From Dipteris shenzhenensis (taxonomy: Eukaryota; Polypodiophyta; Polypodiopsida; Gleicheniales), in the NCBI GenBank assembly GCA_047967505.1, contig CM106540.1: 64,000 bases of DNA. One strand, given 5' to 3'. The position numbers and the translations under genes were made by a program. Below the pieces are notes generated by a model. It worked only from the letters and a program-made list of their open reading frames with translations, searched no databases and had not been told where the DNA came from. Below are positions 59,001 to 64,000 of the stretch, one piece after another; positions within the stretch are counted from its first letter, which is position 1; the number at the start of each line of letters is the position of its first letter.

Positions 59001-61978
59001 GCTGCTAAAAATGTACCCAAACCTTACTCTGTTTGCTGGTCTGAATGCTCAACTGTGGTGCTGTATATACACCTTCCAGACAGGCTGAACTGAGGGCCAA
59101 AAGCTCTGGCTGATCAGGGCCAACTCTAGAGGTGTTCAGGGCTGCAGACAAGAGGTTGGAGGAGAGCTATTGGAGGGCTGAAGGCTGGGAGAGCTGAATG
59201 CGAAATCAGGGCTGTAGGCCCCCTATTTATAGGGGCTGGAGGACTGAGCCAACCAGCCAAATTGGCTGACTTTTTAGTCGGCTGTTTGGGCTGGTTGGTT
59301 GGGCCCTTGACCCCATAAAAGGCAGCCTAGGGAGGGGTGCAGGGCAGCCTATAAAGCCAGCCCTCCCCCAGCCCATTTCCCTTCTTAGTTCCAGCCCTGA
59401 CGGGCCCCAGAAGGGCTCCTATCCTAGGCTGGACCTAGACCTATCTATAATCCAAAGATGGAAACACTACCCTATAGTCGGCTGTTTGGGCTGGTTGGTT
59501 GGGCCCTTGGCCCCATAAAAGGCAGCCTAGGGAGGGGTGCAGGGCAGCCTATAAAGCCAGCCCTCCCCCAGCCCATTTCCCTTCTTAGTTCCAGCCTTGA
59601 CGGGCCCCAGAAGGGCTCCTATCCTAGGCTGGACCTAGACCTATCTATAATCCAAAGATGGAAACACTACCCTATTGTTCGCCAGCGGGTTCTAGTGAAC
59701 AAGGACTGATCTTATGACTTGATCTAAGGCTGAGAGACTGACCTACGTAGCTTGTGCTTGATTGTCCTTGGACAAGGGCTTACAAAGGGCTCACAACATA
59801 CGACAAAATCTCCTATTAGGGAACTATAACACACTTGTCGATGTAGCGAGTGTGTTACCTTGCACCCAAGTGCAGGGGTGCATGTGACAGTCGTTGATCA
59901 AGATGGGCCAATAAATCTTTGAGTAGTCCAAATCCGCTACTAAATAGACAATGATGCCATCCACGGATCTCATAGTACAGAGGCCATCTGAATGCAAAGT
60001 GTTCCTTTGTCTCAACATCATGCATCTCGCATAGAGTGCCAATTTGTCTCTCACGTTGGATGCCCTCTGTTCTTCCCGCCTCAATACGTAGTTGGTGAGA
60101 GGATACTCGGAACTGCCAAATCGAAATCCTCAATGCATGTGGGAGATGGATCCGATTATAGCCTAACGGATCGGTTAAACGCTTCTCCGAGAGCTGCAGG
60201 CAGTGATCTCTATAGAAGCGGAGTTTTACCAAAAGCTCATGGGGCGCTATCTAGGTCGTGTACGTGTGGAGCTGTGGGAGGTCCTCTTTGATACGAGGTG
60301 GAGTGGATGGGGCCTCAAGGCTATACTGAAATGGTGGTAGTCATGGTTCATGGAGTCCCAAGACTGCAAACAATTGGAGTGTCAAGCGTACTAACTCCTT
60401 CGATCTCCCTTAGAGAAACGTTTGAAGCTTTGAGATGATACTTCAAAACATCAAGCTTACTGCTTCCCCAAAGCTTGGGATTGGATATCGAATAGCCATG
60501 ATGAGGATGTGAAAGGCTTAGGAGGGGAGATCATCCTTCTCTGCACCGATGCAGATATCGTCTTCCTGAAACAGGGTTGCCTCATCCTCCGAAGGGCTCC
60601 TTGCTTCAGGGCTGAGGGGTATCATGGGAGTCGCTGATGAGGCTCTGATATCATGTTATATTTAGGGACTGTTTGGACAGCAACCCTAACACAGCGGAAT
60701 AAACTCAAAGCATTCACTTGTCTCCTCAGAAACAGCAGCAAACACTCACTGAAACTCACACAGATATTACAACATGCAGAGAAGAAATAGAACTCAGTAT
60801 ACTCATCCACAGCACGTGGGAAAACTGCTCACAATACAGCCAGTCAGAGGTGCTGGGTAAAATTGCAGTCAGGGATGGCTGCTCCTCCTAAGATCTACAT
60901 AAGAGATGATCTGCCACACTAACACAATCTGCGGGGCCTTCAGAGGCATGGGTAGCTGCATTAGAATGACACAAAATGGTCCGCCTATTTATAGGAAATG
61001 TAGGGACCTGAAGTCTACCCAAAATAGCTGACTGGGTCTGCTGGAAAACCCGACTGGGTCTGTCAGATCTACAGACTGAACCACCCAACTTTTGCTGGAT
61101 CTTGTAGCTGTTGCAGGTGCCTACTGCCCGGGCTGTAGATAGGCCCTGGCAGTGTACTATGCCTGCTGTATACCTGCTTTGTGCTACGCAGACACTCCAT
61201 GTGTCATCGTGGCTGTTCCAACTCCTTCTCCAGGTGCAGTCAATCCTCCAAAGCTGCTCGTCTCTTCACTCCAGGTAAGCCTACCTTGTACAGTGCCTGA
61301 CCTCTTGTCCTCATATGGGGGCTGACAGGTGGGTTAGTGACACTCCAACATTATAACCATTCTGTGCCTATCAAAGAGATTTCTCATGGATTGTGATAAT
61401 TTATTTAACTTATTGTCCATAAGTAAAACCTCAGTAATTTTTATTTTTTTGCACAGATGAAATAATGTGAAAGTTGGCCACATGAATAGTGCTTCAGGCG
61501 TATTATACAACATCAAAGTCATATGTTCTCTTTGTTTGTGATGTCCAGTATGTATCTATCTCAAGCTATTCATGTTGTGCTTGTGACAGATCGTTAAATA
61601 AAATTTCTCAATTATTAAGAATGTTTTTTTGCAGAGGATGGCAGGACTGGTACTTTTAAAATTGGAAATGATACATTTCCAGCAGCCTTATTAGATATGC
61701 CATGTGTTCTAGAGTCATATAAGACTTATGATGACAACGTGCTGATCAAAACTGCTGATATTGGTCAGGTATTATGGAGCAACAATCTACAGAAAGGTTC
61801 AAAGCAGGACTTATGATGTGGTTCTCAGCTTACTTCAGTTGTGGAAATGTTGTTACAGATCATTATGGTGAGAGAGGAAAGAGATCCCCCTCCAGAAAGT
61901 TTCGAATATAGACATGGCATAACACCGCCATTGCGTGATGCTCGAAGAAGGCGGTTTCGAAGAGATCCGGATTTGAAT
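47010..61978 (+). CDS. TAF7: TFIID subunit TAF7, 5' three exons (3' part outside window)
   Basis: Coding exons are 47010-47124, 61635-61768 and 61859-61978: 123 codons. Exon 1 reads [20 protein letters not shown], the conserved TAFII55 N-terminus. It ends in phase 1 at a GT donor (47125) and joins exactly to exon 2 (acceptor GCAG at 61631-61634), which gives [20 protein letters not shown] and LIKTADIGQ. Exon 3 gives IIMVREERD, then [20 protein letters not shown] ending DPDLN at a GT donor. These are hallmark blocks of the TAF7 TAFII55 domain, which in TFIID contacts TAF1 and regulates initiation by RNA polymerase II. Introns are 14,510 bp, 90 bp and over 2 kb. All borders are GT-AG and no frame break is seen. 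Confidence 0.96.
47125..48120 (+). other. start of TAF7 intron 1, no gene
   Basis: The first kilobase of the intron carries no recognisable repeat or coding region. A short TC run occurs at 47520-47536. Confidence 0.5.
48121..48600 (-). repeat. LTR-like block 1 in TAF7 intron 1
   Basis: Matches the block at 49665-50280 in order: tatttatag, ggccgaccag, a tgctgaccagcag variant, gggcccttct, gcctgtcaacagccctg, agatctgcccctgtggcag, and aggtggggaggtgact near the right end. On the - strand it has TATAAATA at 48142-48149, as expected of an LTR promoter in a - strand element. Its left boundary is not defined. Confidence 0.6.
48601..49664. other. sequence between the two LTR-like blocks
   Basis: No gag or pol is recognised. 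It includes a G run (10 bases) at about 49159-49168. It may be the interior of a small element or unrelated sequence plus LTR left parts. Confidence 0.35.
49665..50280 (-). repeat. LTR-like block 2 with about 60-bp tandem units
   Basis: Related to block 1 and to the LTR at 60654-61350. Near 49908-50090 it carries three tandem units of about 59-60 bp, each with ttacatgtggg/ttagatgtggg, cccttctgc-cgacc variants and gcctgtcaacagccctgcatgag, where block 1 has one. The right end aggtggggaggtgactgctaacttacaaca gives a - strand LTR start of TGTTGTAAG. Confidence 0.6.
50281..51204. other. unassigned intron sequence
   Basis: No gene is recognised. The phrase tatgagctcata-g/t recurs at 50285, 50318 and 50412. 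An inverted pair gtaagat / atcttac lies at 51176-51204 beside the LTR at 51205. Confidence 0.4.
51205..52356 (-). repeat. 3' LTR (1.15 kb, internally deleted)
   Basis: The + strand runs from ttaatcacttcagc to cccccgtgaca; in element orientation it begins TGTCACGGGGGCG. Compared with the 5' LTR it lacks about 400 bp after tcctcaatc at 51852. The terminal CA expected at 51205 is not clear, so the outer boundary is approximate. Confidence 0.85.
52390..55240 (-). pseudogene. Gypsy gag-protease-reverse transcriptase, nearly open
   Basis: The - strand frames 54845-55240, 53992-54777 and 52519-53976 are one gag-pol reading region broken by a frameshift at a run of six A near 54850, an in-frame TAA at 53992 (after SELRD) and an in-frame TAA at 52519 (after RTSFGL). 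Gag capsid has [13 protein letters not shown] and WLEFKQVF. The zinc knuckle [14 protein letters not shown] is intact (CX2CX4HX4C). Protease has [12 protein letters not shown]. Reverse transcriptase has [20 protein letters not shown] and [15 protein letters not shown], and past the second stop [15 protein letters not shown] and the active site FFDDIIVFS at about 52403-52419. The coding text ends about 20 codons later at the polypurine tract. Confidence 0.85.
55396..56951 (-). repeat. 5' LTR (1.56 kb)
   Basis: Shares its ends with the 3' LTR (ttaatcacttcagc ... cccccgtgaca). It contains about 400 bp (56043-56455) absent from the 3' LTR, flanked by tcctcaatc and gggaaaagca. Confidence 0.85.
56952..58330 (-). 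pseudogene. second Gypsy element: gag and start of protease
   Basis: From right to left on the - strand: [20 protein letters not shown] (58259 region, coiled start), a capsid region at 57773-58141 ([40 protein letters not shown]) and 57413-57703 ([51 protein letters not shown]), the typical Gypsy capsid, then a linker, then [20 protein letters not shown] at 56952-57030, the protease start with D-M-G at the active site. The frame is cut two residues later by the neighbouring element's LTR end at 56951. Frameshifts separate the capsid parts. Confidence 0.8.
58409..58496 (-). repeat. duplicated primer-binding site and LTR edge (76-bp unit)
   Basis: Two canonical tRNA-iMet sites (TGGTATCAGAGC on the - strand) occur at 58409-58420 and 58485-58496. 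Each is followed on the + strand by atgt-a/g-acatg-c/t-aa-c/t-ggttatctgatcgtgtaatcacag, so 76 bp spanning the primer site and LTR end is tandemly duplicated with a few mismatches. Confidence 0.9.
58422..59831 (-). repeat. 5' LTR of the second Gypsy element (about 1.4 kb)
   Basis: Bounded on the left by the primer-binding site; on the right the likely end is gaactataaca at 59831, giving TGTTATAG as the element-strand start and TG...CA ends. A - strand TATAAATA lies at 59224-59231. The right boundary is inferred from the end motif only. Confidence 0.55.
59276..59675. repeat. 200-bp exact-length tandem duplication
   Basis: Copies at 59276-59475 and 59476-59675, both starting agtcggctgtttgggctgg and ending gaaacactaccctat. 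Only about two mismatches were seen by eye (gaccccat/ggccccat; gccctgac/gccttgac). It lies within the LTR, just upstream of its - strand TATA box. Confidence 0.95.
59832..60250 (-). pseudogene. LINE C-terminal fragment with zf-RVT-like domain, second copy
   Basis: The frame at 59855-60232 reads [59 protein letters not shown] and [18 protein letters not shown]. It is collinear with the + strand fragment at 41930-42200, with no internal stop over this span. The C-x-x-C pair and final cysteine are degraded (IGTLC; FRWP). Confidence 0.7.
60251..60640. other. unassigned intron sequence
   Basis: No gene or repeat is recognised between the LINE fragment and the next LTR's primer site. Confidence 0.4.
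60641..61350 (-). repeat. primer-binding site and 697-bp LTR next to TAF7 exon 2
   Basis: A slightly altered tRNA-iMet site (TGATATCAGAGCC on the - strand, 60641-60653) precedes an LTR from tgttata (60654) to cactccaaca (61350); in element orientation it starts TGTTGGAGTGTCAC. A - strand TATAAATA is at 60986-60993. The right-hand part resembles the blocks ending at 48600 and 50280. The interior to its left is not preserved, so this is close to a solo LTR. It ends 284 bp before TAF7 exon 2. Confidence 0.75.
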
Positions 61979-62238
61979 GTATGCTTCCCTTCCCCTTATG
62001 TACAAGCTTTTTGTCTCTTCTAATGCAGATGATAATACGAAGTTAATATCTCATATTGTTTATTGACTGTAAGAAGATACGTAGAGTACACACTGATTAC
62101 ATTTAGATATAAATCCTGGAATACTAATAATTCTCTTCAATACCAAGAAGAGGTTCTATTTTTGGTCAGGTAGTTTTCAAGGTGACCCATTTATATAAAG
62201 TGACATTTTTGAAGTTTTATACTTTATTTAACTTGCTT
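61979..62238. other. start of TAF7 intron 3
   Basis: A-T rich intron sequence after the GT donor at 61979. No feature is seen. Confidence 0.5.
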
Positions 62239-62559
62239 TGACCTGCCGAGGTCATCCTTATCCTCATCACTATGACTCTCTATTTGTCTTTGTAGGCCAT
62301 CCTCTGGTGGTTCTAGTGATGCCTTATAGGCCATGGTATGAGCCTTGTAGGCATAAATAAAGACACTTATAGTGTTAGTGTCTTTTAGGCCACATAGGAC
62401 ACTTAGTCCTATGTGACACCCAGGACACTTAGTTCTAGGTCTAGGTACTTGTACATGGTACTCCTTTGTTTTTGATTATCCAACTTTGACGTGACGGCTA
62501 AGACATTTATCATCGACTCTTTTGCTACCTGCACTCTCTCTCTCCTAAGCGATCCTACA
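62239..62559 (+). repeat. probable 5' LTR of a + strand Copia element
   Basis: The right end is firm: gatcctaca at 62559, one base before the primer-binding site. The left end is a guess at tgacctgccgaggtca, chosen for its TG start and short inverted repeat. It contains an internal near-repeat of ggacacttag-t-cta at 62397 and 62424. The 3' LTR would lie outside the window. Confidence 0.45.
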
Positions 62560-62560
62560 G

Positions 62561-62574
62561 TGGTATCAGAGCCC
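62561..62574 (+). other. primer-binding site, tRNA-iMet type
   Basis: TGGTATCAGAGCCC on the + strand is a perfect match to the site complementary to initiator methionine tRNA. It sets the orientation of the downstream gag. Confidence 0.9.
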
Positions 62575-62589
62575 AGCTTTGCTTCCTGT

Positions 62590-63085
62590 GCCTTTTGTCC
62601 GTACTGTCCGTACAACAGCACGGATGTCCGTACAGTCACGTACGGATATCGTATGTTTCTTGCAGTTGCCCGTACATCTGTCGTAACTGAGTCTGTACTT
62701 GCGCCATCGTACAAATTTGTACCTCCGTTGTACGTCCGTACCTACACTCAGTACAAATCTGTAAGTGCACTACGTCCGTACTTGCACTCAGTACTACGTC
62801 GTACCGTACTTCATTGCGTTGTGTTCCGTACTAGAGCCACCGTACTTGCGCCGCCGTACAGATCAGTACATGCATCTTCGTACTGTTAGTACTGCACTAC
62901 GTACATCTTCCGTACATGCACGTGGGAGCCTTCGTACAACTGCAGTACTTCAGATCTCCGTACAACGTACGGCTGTACAATCTTACAGTCGTGCACGGTA
63001 CAGCGTACGGTGTACTTGATCTGGTACTTGAGCTGTCCGTACAGCTAGTACTTCTCTTGAGATCTCTGACAGGTGTTGCACGTAC
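62590..63085 (+). repeat. GTAC-rich leader tract of the Copia element
   Basis: My manual count is about 35 GTAC tetramers in roughly 490 bp, most as CCGTAC or CGTACA/CGTACT; about two would be expected by chance. Spacing is irregular (mostly 8-25 bases) and there is no fixed-length unit, so it is not a simple tandem satellite. Confidence 0.9.
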
Positions 63086-63119
63086 AAAGTCACATTCAGG
63101 ACATTGGTAATTTTTGGGG

Positions 63120-63550
63120 CTTTCAGTTCATTTCACCTTCTTTGGTTGCAATTTCTTGCAAGAACATTGGGGCTTTGGAATTTGGTCTGCAATCTCTTGT
63201 TGTTTGCAATACATTGGGACAGATTGGAGAACATTGAGTCACATTTGCAGGACATTGAGTCAGATTTTCAAACATTGAGTTAGATTCGCATACATTGGGT
63301 CACATTTGCAAAATTTCAGCAAAATTTGGGGCTTTTCTGTATTTGCCCTCTTTCTAGCCTATTTGCCCTCAATAAATTTGGGGCTTTTGCCAGATTTGCT
63401 GTTTTTGCAGTGAACATTGCCTGCCACGGTCACATTTGCCCTTTGATTTGGGTCAGAAATTTGCAGATATTTGCTGTCATTTTTGGACAGCCAGCTTTTT
63501 GCAGTGATAGCCTTGAGGCTTTTGGGTTTTCAGGTCTTTTTCAGGGTATC
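63120..63550 (+). repeat. leader with recurring 'acattgggtcacatttgca' phrases
   Basis: Variants of acattg-a/g-gtcacatttgca or agattttcaaacattgag recur at about 63225-63310, and 'atttggggctttt' recurs at 63110, 63170, 63325 and 63375. It is non-coding leader between the GTAC tract and gag. Confidence 0.7.
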
Positions 63551-63559
63551 ACATTTGCT

Positions 63560-64000
63560 ATGGCTGGGAACAATCAAGATTTATTTGAAGTTCTTCGTGA
63601 AGATGATAAGTTGGATGGCACCAACTATCCGATGTGGTCTTATCTCATGAAACATATTCTAGTTGCAAAGCATTTGTGGAATATTGTTTATGGGGCTGAT
63701 CTGAGGCCAGCCAATGCTGCAGTGGTTGCCTCTACTGCTGGTCCCTCCACAGGGGGTACTCCTCCTGATGCCTCTTCCTCTAGCACTCCTGCTGCTGCTC
63801 TTCCAACTCAAGAACAGTCAAGATGGGATGCCAGAGATGCAAATGCACATTCATGCATTGCTTTATCATGCAAGAGAATCATTATTCCACACATCCGGTC
63901 TTGCAGGACAGCAAAGGATGCTTGGGATAAATTGGCTTCTCTCTATCAGATTCGCAATGAAGCTCGTGTTGCATATTTGAGAAGGCAATTACAGGAAGTC
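63560..64000 (+). CDS. Copia gag, N-terminal 147 codons, open to window end
   Basis: The frame starts MAGNNQDLFEVLREDDKLDG, continues NYPMWSYLMKHILVAKHLWN (the Copia gag N-terminal block K-L-D-G-x-N-Y-x-x-W), then a Ser/Pro/Ala linker, then RWDARDANAHSCIALSCKRI and TAKDAWDKLASLYQIRNEAR (the T-A-K-x-A-W-x-x-L block), and is still open at base 64000. There is no stop or frameshift, unlike the other retroelement genes in the window except short pieces. This suggests a relatively recent insertion in TAF7 intron 3, in the same orientation as the gene. Confidence 0.85.
   Translation, partial: MAGNNQDLFEVLREDDKLDGTNYPMWSYLMKHILVAKHLWNIVYGADLRPANAAVVASTAGPSTGGTPPDASSSSTPAAALPTQEQSRWDARDANAHSCIALSCKRIIIPHIRSCRTAKDAWDKLASLYQIRNEARVAYLRRQLQEV

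Overview
The window is nuclear DNA from a vascular plant with a large, repeat-rich genome. The evidence is two plant housekeeping genes with spliceosomal introns, GT-AG borders, (CT)n tracts, and many decayed LTR retrotransposons, LINEs and one Helitron. Introns of 3.5 and 14.5 kb and the mix of repeat families fit a gymnosperm or fern better than a small-genome angiosperm, but the species cannot be named from sequence alone.

Two genes are supported exon by exon, both on the + strand. (1) ANGUSTIFOLIA (AN), the plant CtBP-like protein, is complete at 10812-17199: seven coding exons, 662 codons, ending at a natural stop. A 116-bp tandem duplication has copied its start-codon region and created a 19-codon upstream ORF. 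(2) TAF7, the TFIID subunit, begins at 47010 behind a TATA box at 46960. Its first exon (47010-47124) joins in phase to exon 2 (61635-61768) across a 14.5-kb intron, then exon 3 (61859-61978); the rest lies beyond the window. A decayed hexose-transporter (STP-type) fragment lies on the - strand at 45360-45640.

Everything else is mobile or repetitive DNA. 0-10 kb: two LINE fragments in opposite orientations, a Ty3/Gypsy gag with primer-binding site and 283-bp LTR, and a decayed Helitron replicase/helicase. 17.6-20.8 kb: a Copia remnant on the - strand abutting the 3' end of AN. 21.5-23.7 and 40.4-43.6 kb: two related non-coding LTR elements, each with a long internal tandem duplication. 24.5-28.8 kb: a Gypsy gag-pol ruin. 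30.5-34 kb: a retroelement with gag and protease followed by a long coiled-coil frame where reverse transcriptase would be expected. 34-37 kb: microsatellites and a dispersed short motif.

TAF7 intron 1 (47.1-61.6 kb) holds a Gypsy element bounded by LTRs but lacking RNase H and integrase (51.2-57.0 kb), part of a second Gypsy element (57-58.4 kb) with a 1.4-kb LTR carrying a 200-bp tandem duplication, a LINE C-terminal fragment, and at least three related LTR blocks. TAF7 intron 3 contains the youngest-looking element, a + strand Copia with a canonical tRNA-iMet primer site, a leader with about 35 GTAC tetramers in about 490 bp, and an uninterrupted gag running off the window end.
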